A stretch of DNA of 64,000 nt from Pseudomonadota bacterium (GCA_018261905.1 JAGTRU010000006.1:1-64000), one strand, 5' to 3'; counted from the first letter of the stretch, positions 15,014-24,713 are shown. The notes: generated from the sequence alone by a model not told the origin. A program made the numbers and translations.

Positions 15014-17428
15014 TTATGAGTTGGTTGAGGCGGGGGGGGCGGTGATGCCCGGCATACGGATCAGGAAGTGGGCGAGGGCTGGAAGCAGGACCAGGGCGCC
15101 CAACATGTTCCACAGGAACATGAAGGCGAGCAGGATGCCCATGTCGGCCTGGAACTTGATCGGCGACCAGGCCCAGGTCGCGACGCCGATGGCGAGCGTG
15201 ACGCCGGTCAGCATGACCACCTTGCCGGTAAACAGCAGAGCCTGGAAATAGGCTTCGGAGAGGCTGGCTCCCTGTCGCATACGGGCCAGCAGGACGCTCA
15301 TCACGTAAAGCGCGTAATCAACGCCGATCCCGACACCGAGTGCAATGACCGGGAGTGTGGCGACCTTGATTCCCATGCCGAGTACCGCCATCAATGCTTC
15401 GCAAAGTATGGACGTCAGCATCAGCGGCAGCACCGCACACAGTACGGCTTGCCAGGAGCGGAATGTGATCAGGCAGAGCAGGATCACCGCCCCATAGACC
15501 CAGTACAGCATCTCTCGACTTGCTTGCGAGATAACGATATTGGTGGCGGCCTCGATGCCCGCATTGCCTGCGGCCAGCTTGAATTCGGCTTCCGGGGTGG
15601 CGTTTTCGGCAATAAAGCGTTCGGTGACGGCGACGACCCGTGACAGCGTTTCCGCCTTGTGATCCTTCAAATACGCGTAGACGGTGAGCAGATTGCAGCT
15701 GTCGTTGACGACGTGCTTGGGGCCCGCAGCCGTGATGGCATTCAGCGTTCCGGCGTTGTCGATCAGGTCGTACCAGCGCAGGTCGCCTTCGTTCATGCCG
15801 GTCAGCAGCAGGCGGTTGACACCAGCCAGCGATACCGTCGAGTCTACGCCGGGGGTCTGGCGCAGCATGTGCTCGAGTGCGTCGACGCGCATCAGCGTGT
15901 CGTAAGTCGAGCACTCAGCGTCCGGCGTTTTGACCATGATCGCAAAAACGTCGCTGCTGGCCGTGTAATGGGCGGCGATAAAGGCGTTGTCGCGGTTGTA
16001 GCGGGAGTCGGCACGTAATTCAGGGGCACCAGGATCAAGATCACCTACCTTTAATTGCAGGCTGGTGACATAGCCGCCGACGGCGATGATCAGGCTAACC
16101 AGAACCGCAGCAGCGGCCCAGCGGCGTTGCGTGAAGAGATCGAGGAACTCCCAGAACGGGTGTTTCTCGCCATTCTCGGCGGAGAGAACTTCGGCGCGCA
16201 GACTGCGTTGTGCGGCTTTAGGGCTGACCCCGACAAAACTGAGTAGTACCGGCAGCAGGATCAAGTTGGTAAAAATCAGGACTGCAACCCCGATCGAGGC
16301 GATCAAGGCCAGATCCTGAATAACCTGGATCTTGATTGCCAGTAGTACGGCAAATCCGACCGCATCGCAGAGTAATGCGGTCATCCCGGCCAGGAAGAGG
16401 CGGCGGAACGTGTAACGGGCGGCAACCACCCGATGCGTGCCGCGGCCGATATCCTGCATGATGCCGTTCATTTTCTGGGCGCCATGACTCATGCCGATGG
16501 CGAAAACCAGGAAGGGGACCAATACCGAATAGGGATCCAGTTCGAAACCGAGCAGTGGCAACAGTCCCAGTTGCCAGATGACGGCGACCAGCGAGCAAGA
16601 GACAACCAAGGCCGTACTGCGCCAGCAATGGGTGTAGGCGTAGAGGACGCCGGCTGCAATGGCAATGGCGGCGACGAAGAACAACAACATCTGACGCAGG
16701 CCGTCGATCAGGTCGCCAACGACTTTGGCAAAACCCGTGATATGCAGGCGAACACCTTGCTCGGCATATTTGTCGCGGATTTGTTCGATGCCGGCCGAGA
16801 ACTTCGCGTAATCGAGAGCCATGCCGGTTGCCGGGTCCTTCGACAGCAAGGGCACATAAATGATGCTGGATGTTCCGTCGAGCGCGACAATTTGCCCAAT
16901 TTCTCCCGAGCGTTCGACATTGGCCCGAACTTCGGCCAAGGCCTGTGGCGACCCATCGTAAGTCGGGCCGATGACCGGTCCGCCATCCAGGCCTTCTTCA
17001 GTGACGCCCATCCAGCGCGTGGTAGGCGTCCATAAGGACTTCATGAATGGGCGGTCTACGCCGGGAAGCAGGAAAACCTCGTCGCTGATTTTCTGCAAGG
17101 TGTCGAGATAGGCTTTGTCGTAAATCCCTCTTTCGCCGGCCTCAACCGCGATTCTCAGTGAATTGCCCAACCCGGATAGCTGGCTCTTGTGCTGCAGGTA
17201 ATTCGCGATGTAAGGGTGCCCAGTCGGGATCATGTGCTCAAAATTGGCATTGAGCCGAACCCGGGTCGCAGTCAAGCCAAACACTGCGGTCAGGAAAAGA
17301 CAGATGACAAGTATGAGTTTGCGGTTGTTGAAGATCAGCCGTTCGGTGCGCGTCCCCGACGCGGCATCAAATTCGGCGAGTGAGGCGATGACGGGCTGCT
17401 CGCCCAGATTCTGGTCGGAAACGTTCAT
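15014..17428 (-). CDS. RND/MMPL-type transporter, module A
   Basis: An 804-residue inner-membrane RND-superfamily protein with two repeats, each having one N-terminal helix, a large periplasmic loop and a five-helix bundle. First helix at about 35-55 (KLILVICLFLTAVFGLTATR); periplasmic loop about 60-240; helix bundles near 245-400 and 640-790. The signatures VPFLVFAIGMSHGAQKMNG and LPVIALGVGIGVDYALYVM resemble the charged helix-4 region of MMPL/HpnN-like lipid exporters. No separate membrane-fusion protein is encoded, so it is not a typical AcrAB-type pump. It lies 19 bp downstream of the Ycf48-like gene. The cargo is probably hydrophobic but unknown. A paralogue lies at 31919-34312. Confidence 0.9.
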   Translation of the reverse strand: MNVSDQNLGEQPVIASLAEFDAASGTRTERLIFNNRKLILVICLFLTAVFGLTATRVRLNANFEHMIPTGHPYIANYLQHKSQLSGLGNSLRIAVEAGERGIYDKAYLDTLQKISDEVFLLPGVDRPFMKSLWTPTTRWMGVTEEGLDGGPVIGPTYDGSPQALAEVRANVERSGEIGQIVALDGTSSIIYVPLLSKDPATGMALDYAKFSAGIEQIRDKYAEQGVRLHITGFAKVVGDLIDGLRQMLLFFVAAIAIAAGVLYAYTHCWRSTALVVSCSLVAVIWQLGLLPLLGFELDPYSVLVPFLVFAIGMSHGAQKMNGIMQDIGRGTHRVVAARYTFRRLFLAGMTALLCDAVGFAVLLAIKIQVIQDLALIASIGVAVLIFTNLILLPVLLSFVGVSPKAAQRSLRAEVLSAENGEKHPFWEFLDLFTQRRWAAAAVLVSLIIAVGGYVTSLQLKVGDLDPGAPELRADSRYNRDNAFIAAHYTASSDVFAIMVKTPDAECSTYDTLMRVDALEHMLRQTPGVDSTVSLAGVNRLLLTGMNEGDLRWYDLIDNAGTLNAITAAGPKHVVNDSCNLLTVYAYLKDHKAETLSRVVAVTERFIAENATPEAEFKLAAGNAGIEAATNIVISQASREMLYWVYGAVILLCLITFRSWQAVLCAVLPLMLTSILCEALMAVLGMGIKVATLPVIALGVGIGVDYALYVMSVLLARMRQGASLSEAYFQALLFTGKVVMLTGVTLAIGVATWAWSPIKFQADMGILLAFMFLWNMLGALVLLPALAHFLIRMPGITAPPASTNS

Positions 17429-17447
17429 GGTGCGTTGGATATCCGTT

Positions 17448-18533
17448 TCATGGTGTGGTGCTGGGCAAACGCTTGACGCCCCGCAAGCCGATACCGATCA
17501 GGCCGCCATCGCCACTCGGGAATACCGTGGCGATGGGAAAGCCGGGGGCGAGAGGCAGTTGACGCGTTTTGCTGCTTCCCGGATCAAGAACAAAGGCCAT
17601 ACCGGCTTGGTTGGTCAGGAGTAACTGCCTGTCTGATTTTTGGATGCTTGCCCAGGAAATCGGTGGCAGTCCCGAAATGGATTCGAATTTCTTGCCATCA
17701 GCTGAGTGCAGCAGGCTCCCTTGCAGGCCGGCCAGCCACCATTGTCCAGCGGCATGGCTCACGCTGAAAAAGCTGCGGCGCAGACCACTGTCGATTGCCG
17801 TGAATGCCTGACCATCTGTATCGCCGTGTAGTAACAGGCCCTGCTCTCCGGCCAGTAATAGCTGTTTGCCATCGCTGGCGACGGCATAAATATGCAGTCC
17901 TTTCGGATTGTCGCTTCGCGTTACCCAGGCATCCCAATGCTTGCCGCCATCCGTGGTTCGAAAGAGCAGGCCATAGGCGCCGACGGCATAACCGGTATTG
18001 AGATCGACGAAATGCAAGGCCAGGAAAGGCTTGTCCGCTTCCGGCGTCGCCAGAGCCTTGGCTTGGGCGGAGCGGGCGACGCGTTTAGGGTCTGTGTCGT
18101 TTTTCGCGCTGGCATATTCGGCTTGCAGCAGTCGTTGGGCGATGTGCCCATCAAGCTGTTTCTGCCAGGTTTTGCCACCGTCCTGCGTATGCAGGATCAC
18201 CCCCGCATGCCCGGCTGCCCAGCCCAACGTGGGCGTTGCAAAGGTCACGGTGGTGAGCGTAACGCTGACCGGCACGACGGCTTGCTGCCAATGCAGACCG
18301 TGGTCGTCGGAGAAAAGCACGATCCCGCGTTCGCCGACCACGACTAGACGCTCGCCGGCGTTTGCCGCTGCCAAGAGGACAGATTGTTCGGCCAAACCGT
18401 TGGGCGTGGCCGGACGGTCGAGTACCGGGAGCAAAGATTCAGCCTTGGCTGTGCCGACAAGTGGGGGGATGGCGAGTGCGGCCAAGGCCGCACTCGCTAC
18501 CCGTTGCCTGAAACGGGTAGTCAATGCCATCAA
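17448..18533 (-). CDS. Ycf48-like beta-propeller protein, module A
   Basis: A 361-residue exported protein with a signal peptide (about 1-30, ending in VGTAKAES) and several BNR/Asp-box-like turns typical of the Ycf48/HCF136 propeller: FSDDHGLHWQQA, HTQDGGKTWQKQ, RTTDGGKHWDAW and related repeats spaced 45-70 residues apart. Ycf48 assists photosystem II assembly in phototrophs, but here there is no photosystem. Related propellers in proteobacteria occur beside RND and DUF1302/1329 genes, as here, probably as periplasmic partners or assembly factors. Its start overlaps the end of the DUF1329 gene by 4 bp. Paralogue at 34325-35317. Confidence 0.87.
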   Translation of the reverse strand: MMALTTRFRQRVASAALAALAIPPLVGTAKAESLLPVLDRPATPNGLAEQSVLLAAANAGERLVVVGERGIVLFSDDHGLHWQQAVVPVSVTLTTVTFATPTLGWAAGHAGVILHTQDGGKTWQKQLDGHIAQRLLQAEYASAKNDTDPKRVARSAQAKALATPEADKPFLALHFVDLNTGYAVGAYGLLFRTTDGGKHWDAWVTRSDNPKGLHIYAVASDGKQLLLAGEQGLLLHGDTDGQAFTAIDSGLRRSFFSVSHAAGQWWLAGLQGSLLHSADGKKFESISGLPPISWASIQKSDRQLLLTNQAGMAFVLDPGSSKTRQLPLAPGFPIATVFPSGDGGLIGIGLRGVKRLPSTTP

Positions 18534-19894
18534 CGGACCCCTTCGGCGACAAGCCCATCCGGTGTGAACAGGCTATCCGGCTTGCGGGCGACTGGGCGCA
18601 GTTGGGCTTTGTCGCCGATCTCGCCGATCAGCATCCAGGTGCCGGAGATAAGGTCGTAGAAGCCAGCGGTATACGTTTCGACGCCCGGCAGGTCCGGAGC
18701 CAGAATTGGCAGGGCAAACAGTGAATGCCAGAGTTGCCCCTTGGCATCCCAGCGATCGCCCAGAATGGCCGTCCAACTGTCTTCATCGATGTAGTAGCGG
18801 CTGCGTACGGCGGGGTGGCGCTGTCCTTCTGCCAGGGTGGCTTCAACGACCCACATCCGATGCAATTCCCAGCGTACGTGATCCGGACTCATGAAGTTCT
18901 TGCCCGCATAAAGCGCGTCGCCAGCCAGCATTGACTTGTTGGTGTTGTACGGAACCAGGATTTCCTTCTTGCCGATCAGCTTCCAATCAAAACGGCTGAT
19001 CCGGCCCGAAAAAACACCGATTTCGTCGATCATCACGGTACCGGCGCTGGCGGGGGATGGTGTGTCGCAACATGGATTCGGAAGTTTGCGAACGCGACGT
19101 TGGCCGGGCAGATAAACCCAGGCTTGAGTCTTGTCGTCATTAATGTTGAGTCGGATGGTGAATCCTTCGCCGGCGCGATTGGGGGGGCCGCTATTGATCA
19201 GTTGTAAAAGCGCGAACTCACCCTTGAAGCTTTCCGGGTTTCCTTCCTTGTAGTAGTACGGGTATTGCTGGGCCTGTTGATTGATCCATGAAGGAATGAC
19301 TTTGCTGCCATCGGCTGTGGTCAATACGCCCTTGTCGCCAAATAGAACCGACTCGCCCTGCCAGCGCAATGCGTGGTTCCAGATGACTTCTGCACCGGAT
19401 TTCGGAATCGGGAAGGGGGGGCCGCCATAGGCTGATTCAGGCATTGGCCCTGCGGACCCCTGGACCAGCTTGGCGCGAGTGGCATTCTTGAACGTGTTTT
19501 CATATACCCACTGCGGAGCGGCAGCGGTGCGATGACTCGGAAATACATCAATGCGGTAGTCCGGGTATTTTTTCAGCATCGCCTTGGTGCCGTCGGTAAG
19601 CTTGTCGGCGTAGTTCTCCATGTTCTTGGCGGTGATGCTGTAAAGGGCCTTTTCATTGGCGAAAGCGTCCGGGCGGGGGGATCCATCTGCTTTGTAACCG
19701 TTGAATGGCGTAGTCATGCCGCCGTTCCAGGCGGGGATGCTGCCATCCTTGTTGCCTGCTTTCTCTGCACCCATCGGGGTCAGGGTGCTTTTCAACTGGG
19801 CTGCTTCTTCTGTCGGGACGCCTGCCTGGGCGGCCAGGGCGGCAAGCAGAAGGCTGGTTGCCACGAGCGGCCGCCGGCTTTCGATAATTTTCAT
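18530..19894 (-). CDS. DUF1329 (LolB-like fold) exported protein, module A
   Basis: A 454-residue protein with a signal peptide (LVATSLLLAALAAQAGVP). The mature start, EEAAQLKSTLTPMGAEKAGNKDGSIPAWNGG, is the usual opening of DUF1329, with PNPCCDTPSPAS, YNTNKSM and the HRMWVVEATLAEGQRH / YIDEDSW motifs further on. DUF1329 resembles the LolA/LolB lipoprotein-carrier fold, so a role in carrying a lipid-like molecule across the periplasm is plausible but unproven. No lipobox is seen. It is second in the operon, 21 bp after DUF1302 and overlapping the Ycf48-like gene by 4 bp. Confidence 0.92.
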   Translation of the reverse strand: MKIIESRRPLVATSLLLAALAAQAGVPTEEAAQLKSTLTPMGAEKAGNKDGSIPAWNGGMTTPFNGYKADGSPRPDAFANEKALYSITAKNMENYADKLTDGTKAMLKKYPDYRIDVFPSHRTAAAPQWVYENTFKNATRAKLVQGSAGPMPESAYGGPPFPIPKSGAEVIWNHALRWQGESVLFGDKGVLTTADGSKVIPSWINQQAQQYPYYYKEGNPESFKGEFALLQLINSGPPNRAGEGFTIRLNINDDKTQAWVYLPGQRRVRKLPNPCCDTPSPASAGTVMIDEIGVFSGRISRFDWKLIGKKEILVPYNTNKSMLAGDALYAGKNFMSPDHVRWELHRMWVVEATLAEGQRHPAVRSRYYIDEDSWTAILGDRWDAKGQLWHSLFALPILAPDLPGVETYTAGFYDLISGTWMLIGEIGDKAQLRPVARKPDSLFTPDGLVAEGVR

Positions 19895-19915
19895 GTTGGG
19901 ACTCCTTGGGGATGA

Positions 19916-21586
19916 TTAGAAGCTGTGCCGAATCGACAGCGCGAGGAAATCGCGGTCTTTCAGGTTCTGGGCGTAGGTGTATTCGTTACTGGCCGTCAGG
20001 AAGGTCGATTTCTGGCCGTAGTAATGGGTGTAGGCGAGGTTGGCGTACCAGTTGCCGAGATAGGTGAAATTGAGGCCTACCGAGACGTCTCCGCCGCCAT
20101 CGCTCGGGAACGAGCCCGGACCCAGTGCCATGGACCGCGAGCCTTTGGGGGCATAGCCAATACCGATCGGGATGCTCAGATCGACACCTGATGCTACCTG
20201 GCGATAGGTCGGTTCGAAGGTCATGCGCAAGGCGACCGCATCGCGCGTGGCGTTGGGGGCGATCAGGTTGGCGTTGCGTTCGATATGCAACACCCGATTC
20301 CAGGCAATTTCCCCGACAAAGGAGGATTCAGGGAATAGTGTGCTCGGCGGCGGCGCCCATAACACCGACAGATTGGCATGGGCGGTGTTACCCGTGGCAT
20401 AGGCCGGATTGTCGCGATTGTCGTTGGCGGCGCTCCCTGTCAGGGCGGAAGTGTCGACGGCGCTGGCGCTGGTTGCCAGATCCTGGTTGTGTCGCATCGA
20501 TACTTCAAGGGCGACATTGGCTGCGCCGAAGGTGCGGCTCATGCTGGCGCCGAGAGCGGTGATTCCTTCGTGGTAAACCAGGCGATAGCTGGTTGGCACA
20601 ACGCCGAGGATGGCGTTGGTTCCCATGGTTGGAATCAGTTGATGCGTCTTCTGGTGGAAGCGAATCAGGTACAGACCGTAGTCGGTGTCCTCGTCACGAA
20701 AGCGCAGTTGCAGACCGCCTTGTCCCGAGTCGCGTGCTTTCAGGTCATTGGCGCGGGCTGCCGCATAACCGTCGGGGAGAGGGGGGATGACACCCGGGGG
20801 GACTATCCACAATTGTTCCGCTCCGGCCGGGGAACTATCGACGCCGGAAAAGTAACTGCCGGCGGCTGGCAGGCGGCTGGCTTGCCAGTCGAACTGGTAA
20901 TAGGCGGCGAGCGAAATGTCCGGTGTCAGTTGCCATTGTCCGGAAGCCATGGGGACAGGCCGGATGGCCTCTTTGAACTGGGTATTGGGAACGGACAGGA
21001 GCTTGACGACGTCGACCGGCATCATGCCCCCGGCGATACCGTTGGCTCCGAAAAACAGGGTTTCACCCCAGACCAGCGAGTGTTTGCCAAGGCGAGCCGT
21101 GAGGCGGCTTTCGCCGATATCAAATTTGCCGTAGACGAATGCGTCTAGCAGCTCGGCGTTTTCGCCGTGGATATGGCGGGTTGCAGAAGTGAACTGGTTG
21201 GCGCCGACACTGGTTTGATTCGGGGTCGCATTGGGGAAACCAGGATTGTCGTTGCTACCAAGATAGACTTCGTCGCGCCAGGCGGCACCGCTGATCCGGG
21301 CGCCGAAATTGCCGTAGGAAACATCGAGTTCGGAAAGCAGGTCCCAGCGATTCGAGATCTGTCCCCGCTTGAAGTTGCGGTCGCCGTCATCCTGATTGAT
21401 GCTCGATGTCAGGCTCGGGTCCGGGTTTTGCGTCCGCCAGGCTGTGCTGTATTTGATCGTATTGTCCCAGCGGACCTTGAGATCGGGATTGCCTGTCTCG
21501 ATTTCAAAAGCGTAGCTGCTGCCAATGTGTAGCAGTGACAGGGCCAGCACGCTCTTCTTTAACAATATCCCCCGTTTTCGCTGCAT
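19916..21586 (-). CDS. DUF1302 outer-membrane beta-barrel protein, module A
   Basis: A 556-residue exported protein opening with a signal sequence (LLKKSVLALSLLHIGSSYAFE). The mature N-terminus, IETGNPDLKVRWDNTIKYS, is the classic DUF1302 opening, and LGKHSLVWGETLFFGANGIAGGMMPVD matches the family's conserved core. Alternating hydrophobic strands run to the C-terminus (RDFLALSIRHSF), which ends in Phe like many outer-membrane barrels. It probably forms an outer-membrane channel for hydrophobic substrates. It is the first gene of the five-gene minus-strand operon, with GAGGA ahead of the ATG at 21586, and is divergent from aauB across a 250-bp regulatory gap. Confidence 0.92.
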   Translation of the reverse strand: MQRKRGILLKKSVLALSLLHIGSSYAFEIETGNPDLKVRWDNTIKYSTAWRTQNPDPSLTSSINQDDGDRNFKRGQISNRWDLLSELDVSYGNFGARISGAAWRDEVYLGSNDNPGFPNATPNQTSVGANQFTSATRHIHGENAELLDAFVYGKFDIGESRLTARLGKHSLVWGETLFFGANGIAGGMMPVDVVKLLSVPNTQFKEAIRPVPMASGQWQLTPDISLAAYYQFDWQASRLPAAGSYFSGVDSSPAGAEQLWIVPPGVIPPLPDGYAAARANDLKARDSGQGGLQLRFRDEDTDYGLYLIRFHQKTHQLIPTMGTNAILGVVPTSYRLVYHEGITALGASMSRTFGAANVALEVSMRHNQDLATSASAVDTSALTGSAANDNRDNPAYATGNTAHANLSVLWAPPPSTLFPESSFVGEIAWNRVLHIERNANLIAPNATRDAVALRMTFEPTYRQVASGVDLSIPIGIGYAPKGSRSMALGPGSFPSDGGGDVSVGLNFTYLGNWYANLAYTHYYGQKSTFLTASNEYTYAQNLKDRDFLALSIRHSF

Positions 21587-21836
21587 GTAAATTTTCCTCG
21601 CTAAAGGTTGGCCAGGCGTCGAATGACCCCCGCGTTGAACTAGGTTAATAAGAGGTGGCCAAGAAGTTCATCTCCCAAATGGGGGGTGTGGTTCGTTTTT
21701 TTTGCCTCTATGTCCCGGTGTGCAGCCCTCCTCGGAGCGAAAGTGCCGTACTTTTTGCCAATTCTTGATACAGCCTCTCCCGGGGGCTGCCGGATACTGA
21801 CCTCACACTCCCTAACGAGTCGATCGAGGTCAGAAA
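21587..21836. promoter_or_regulatory. Divergent intergenic region between module A and the amine dehydrogenase operon
   Basis: 250 bp separating the minus-strand DUF1302 start (21586) from the plus-strand aauB start (21837). It must hold the promoters for both operons. I see T-rich tracts at about 21695-21708 and an ATTCTTGATACAG segment at about 21760-21772, but no operator or sigma-54 site good enough to call. Shared control of both operons is plausible. Confidence 0.6.
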
Positions 21837-23006
21837 ATGAAAAAACTCAGGAAGCGGCTCTGGCTGCTGATGTTGCCAGTCTGTCTGGCAGCGCCCCTCG
21901 CCGGTGCCCAGGATGGCCGGCCGGCCCCCCTGCCGGAAGAGGAAATGCGCGTCGAGAAGGCGTCTGCGCCGGATGGCAATCGCCTCTATGTCAGCGATTT
22001 TGCCTTCCACCACATGGTCGACGGGCGCCTGCACATTGTCGATGGCAAGGCCGGGCGCTATCTCGGCATGGTCAATACCAGCTTCGGCGGGCTGACCACG
22101 GTGGCGCCGGACGGCAAGGCGATTTACGTCGCCACCACTTACTACACGCGCCTCTATCGCGGTCAACGGGCCGATGTGGTCGAAATCCACGATCCGCAGA
22201 CCTTTGCGCTGCTCGCTGAAATCGACATCCCGGCGCATCGCGCGCAGTCGGCGACTTACCGCAGCCTGCTCGCGCCGAGCGCTGACGGGCGCTTCCTCTA
22301 TGTGCAGAATGCGACGCCGGCGACCTCGGTCACCGTCGTCGATCTGCAGCAGCGCAAGTTCGTGTCCGAAATCCAGACGCCGGGTTGCTGGTCGATCCAG
22401 ACCTGGGCGCAGGGGCATCGTTTCTCGGCAATCTGCGGCGATGGTCGCCTGCTTACCGTGACGCTGGACGACAACGGCCAGCCGGTGTCGCGCGAGCGCA
22501 GCGAAGCCTTCTTCGATCCGGACAAGGATCCGATCTACATCCACCCGGAAGTGGTCGGCGACGAGCGTTACTTCGTCTCCTACAACGGCAACCTCTACAA
22601 GGTCCGCCTGGCCGGCGACAAGCCGACTTTCACGCCGCCGGTGTCGCTGCTCACGGCGCGCGATCGCAAGGAAGCCTGGGTACCGGGCGGCATGCAGGTC
22701 ATGGCGCTGCATCGCAACAGCAACACCCTGTTCGTGAACATGCACGACAAGGGCGAGGAGGGCAGCCACAAGTTCCCGTCCAAGGAAATCTGGGCCTTCG
22801 ACCTCGGCACGCTGAAGCGCACGGCGCGCATTCCGTCGAACACGGCCTCGTCCATCGTCGCCAGCCAGGGCGCCGAGCCTTTCCTCTACTCGCTCAATGT
22901 CGAGCGTGGCGAGATCGACGTACGCGCCATCGGCAAGAAGGGCTATCCCAAGCTGCGCACCATTCCGCGCGTCGGCGACACCGCCGTCTTTATGGAGGTG
23001 AACTGA
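21837..23006 (+). CDS. aauB: Aromatic amine dehydrogenase, heavy (alpha) chain
   Basis: A 389-residue exported protein (signal peptide about 1-24, ending in LAGAQD) that folds as the seven-bladed propeller of quinohemoprotein-type amine dehydrogenases. Recognisable blades include GRLHIVDGKAGRYLGMV, SFGGLTTVAPDGKAIYVATT and RRGERADVVEIHD-type segments. It provides the scaffold around the catalytic TTQ light chain at 24171-24713 in the periplasm. The gene order B-E-D-A and what follows match the Alcaligenes faecalis aau cluster better than the mau (methylamine) cluster, which begins with mauF and carries mauCJG. Substrates of that enzyme include tyramine, phenethylamine, tryptamine and dopamine. 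Confidence 0.9.
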   Translation: MKKLRKRLWLLMLPVCLAAPLAGAQDGRPAPLPEEEMRVEKASAPDGNRLYVSDFAFHHMVDGRLHIVDGKAGRYLGMVNTSFGGLTTVAPDGKAIYVATTYYTRLYRGQRADVVEIHDPQTFALLAEIDIPAHRAQSATYRSLLAPSADGRFLYVQNATPATSVTVVDLQQRKFVSEIQTPGCWSIQTWAQGHRFSAICGDGRLLTVTLDDNGQPVSRERSEAFFDPDKDPIYIHPEVVGDERYFVSYNGNLYKVRLAGDKPTFTPPVSLLTARDRKEAWVPGGMQVMALHRNSNTLFVNMHDKGEEGSHKFPSKEIWAFDLGTLKRTARIPSNTASSIVASQGAEPFLYSLNVERGEIDVRAIGKKGYPKLRTIPRVGDTAVFMEVN

Positions 23007-23007
23007 C

Positions 23008-23553
23008 ATGAACGAAGGTCTCTTCCTGTTCGATCCGGTGGTCGTGCATGCCGCGGCAGCTGCCGTCGGCATCGTGCTGATCGCCGGTGCCAGCGAAAAG
23101 CTGCGCGATCTCGAGCTGTTCCGCTACGCCGTCGAAAACTACCGCCTGCTCGGCAGTCGTGCTGCCGCCTTGTTCGCGCCGCTGTTTGCCGCTGCCGAGC
23201 TGGTCGCCGGGATCGGCCTCGTTTTCGAGACGACGCGACCCTTCGCGATGTGGCTGGCGCTGGCCGTGATGCTCGCCGCCACCGGCGGCGTGGCGGTCAA
23301 CCTGCTGCGCGGCCTCGATCGCATCGAGTGCGGCTGCGGCACCGGCGGTCAGCGCATCTCGTGGGGCCTGGTCGGGCGCAATGTCTGCCTGATCGGCCTG
23401 ATCGTCCTTGCTGCCGCCGACGAACGGTCGCGCCAGCTCGACGTTCTCGATTACTTCAGCGTCGCCGGAACCATCCTCGCCTGGCTGGCGATCTACGCCA
23501 GCGCCAACCAGTTGCTTGCCAATCAACCGCTCTTGAAGGAGTTGCAATCATGA
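23008..23553 (+). CDS. aauE: MauE-like membrane protein for amine dehydrogenase maturation
   Basis: A 181-residue inner-membrane protein with four predicted helices, including VVHAAAAAVGIVLIAGASEK, SRAAALFAPLFAAAELVAGI, FAMWLALAVMLAATGGVAVN and a C-terminal ILAWLAIYASANQLL. It contains the conserved Cys pair IECGCGTGG expected of MauE/DoxX-like proteins. MauE is needed, with MauD, for a stable light chain, presumably by forming its many disulfides. It starts 1 bp after the aauB stop and overlaps aauD by an ATGA junction, so translation is coupled. Confidence 0.9.
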   Translation: MNEGLFLFDPVVVHAAAAAVGIVLIAGASEKLRDLELFRYAVENYRLLGSRAAALFAPLFAAAELVAGIGLVFETTRPFAMWLALAVMLAATGGVAVNLLRGLDRIECGCGTGGQRISWGLVGRNVCLIGLIVLAAADERSRQLDVLDYFSVAGTILAWLAIYASANQLLANQPLLKELQS

Positions 23554-24167
23554 TGGACCCCATCGTCCTTTCCCTGGCCATCCTGTGGGCCGTCGTCATC
23601 GCGCTGGGCGTCTGCGTCCTCGCACTCTCCCGCCAGATCGGCATCCTTTACGAACGCGTCGCACCGATGGGCGCGCTGATGATGGACACCGGTCCCAAGG
23701 TCGGCGAACTCGCACCGCCGGTCGAAGTCACCACCTGGGAGGGCCGCAGCCTGACCATTGGCCGTAGCGCCGAGAAGAGCAAGCTGGTCTTCTTCCTGTC
23801 GCCGACCTGCCCGGTATGCAAGAAGCTGCTGCCTATCATCCGTTCGGTGCAGGCGCGTGAAAGCCGCTGGCTCGACGTGGTGCTCGCCTCCGACGGCGAC
23901 CGTACCGAGCACGTCGATTTCTACGCCAAGCATCAGCTCGCCGACTTCCCCTACGTGCTGTCGCAGCCGCTCGGCATGGCCTACAAGATTTCCAAGCTGC
24001 CGTATTGCGTGCTGCTCGACGCCAAGGGCTTCGTGCGCGCCAAGGGCCTGGTCAATTCCCGCGAACAGGTCGAAAGCCTGCTTACCGCCTATGAAAGCGG
24101 CGTCGGCTCGGTGCAGGAACATATCGACCGCCAGCTGCTCGGCGACGTGACTCCGGAGAAGGTGTAA
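23550..24167 (+). CDS. aauD: MauD-like thioredoxin-fold protein for disulfide formation
   Basis: A 205-residue protein with an N-terminal anchor helix (about 5-25), then a thioredoxin-like domain (about 50-190). The redox motif C87-P-V-C90 (SPTCPVCKKLLP) replaces CGPC. MauD is required for correct disulfide formation in the light chain of TTQ enzymes. The true start is the ATG at 23550, overlapping the aauE stop and preceded by AAGGAG; longer upstream frames are artefacts. It precedes the light-chain gene by 3 bp. Confidence 0.92.
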   Translation: MMDPIVLSLAILWAVVIALGVCVLALSRQIGILYERVAPMGALMMDTGPKVGELAPPVEVTTWEGRSLTIGRSAEKSKLVFFLSPTCPVCKKLLPIIRSVQARESRWLDVVLASDGDRTEHVDFYAKHQLADFPYVLSQPLGMAYKISKLPYCVLLDAKGFVRAKGLVNSREQVESLLTAYESGVGSVQEHIDRQLLGDVTPEKV

Positions 24168-24170
24168 ATC

Positions 24171-24713
24171 ATGGACTTCCTCAAACTGCTCGACCGTTTT
24201 GCCGAGCGCGGCACGCGCCAGGTGGCATCGCACACCGGCCGCCGCAGCTTCCTGACCGGCGTCGGCAAGATTCTCGTGGCCAGCGCCTTCACGCTGCCGG
24301 TGCTGCCTTTCGACCGCACCACCTCGGCGCTCGCCGCCGACGATTCTCGCAAGAAGAAGGCCGAACCGACCGATACCGATTGCGACTACTGGCGCTATTG
24401 CAGCGTCGACGGCTTCCTCTGCACCTGCTGCGGCGGCACCAAGACGACCTGCCCGCCGGGCACCACGCCGTCCGCCGTGTCCTGGGTCGGCACCTGCCGC
24501 AACCCGGCCGACGGCCGCGACTACCTGGTCAGCTACAACGACTGCTGCGGCAAGACGACCTGCGGCCGCTGCGAGTGCAACACCAACATCCGCGAACGGC
24601 CGGGCTATCGCCTGGGCGTGCATAACGACATCAACTGGTGCATGGCCAACCAGAGCAGCCTCTATCACTGCACGGTATCGGTCATCGTCGGTCTGGAAGA
24701 GGGGCAGTCATGA
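24171..24713 (+). CDS. aauA: Aromatic amine dehydrogenase, light (beta) chain, TTQ catalytic subunit
   Basis: A 180-residue periplasmic catalytic subunit. The two tryptophans that form the tryptophan tryptophylquinone cofactor are W74 (CDYWRYC) and W156 (HNDINWCMAN). Fourteen cysteines (residues 71-167) are present, fitting the heavily disulfide-bonded light chains; CTCCGG and CCGKTTCGRCEC look more like aromatic amine dehydrogenase than methylamine dehydrogenase. The N-terminus has a long leader with a twin-arginine-like segment, GRRSFLTGVG, then a hydrophobic stretch, typical of these subunits. It oxidises primary aromatic amines to aldehydes and passes electrons to a cytochrome or copper protein. 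It overlaps the next cytochrome gene by 4 bp. Confidence 0.95.
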   Translation: MDFLKLLDRFAERGTRQVASHTGRRSFLTGVGKILVASAFTLPVLPFDRTTSALAADDSRKKKAEPTDTDCDYWRYCSVDGFLCTCCGGTKTTCPPGTTPSAVSWVGTCRNPADGRDYLVSYNDCCGKTTCGRCECNTNIRERPGYRLGVHNDINWCMANQSSLYHCTVSVIVGLEEGQS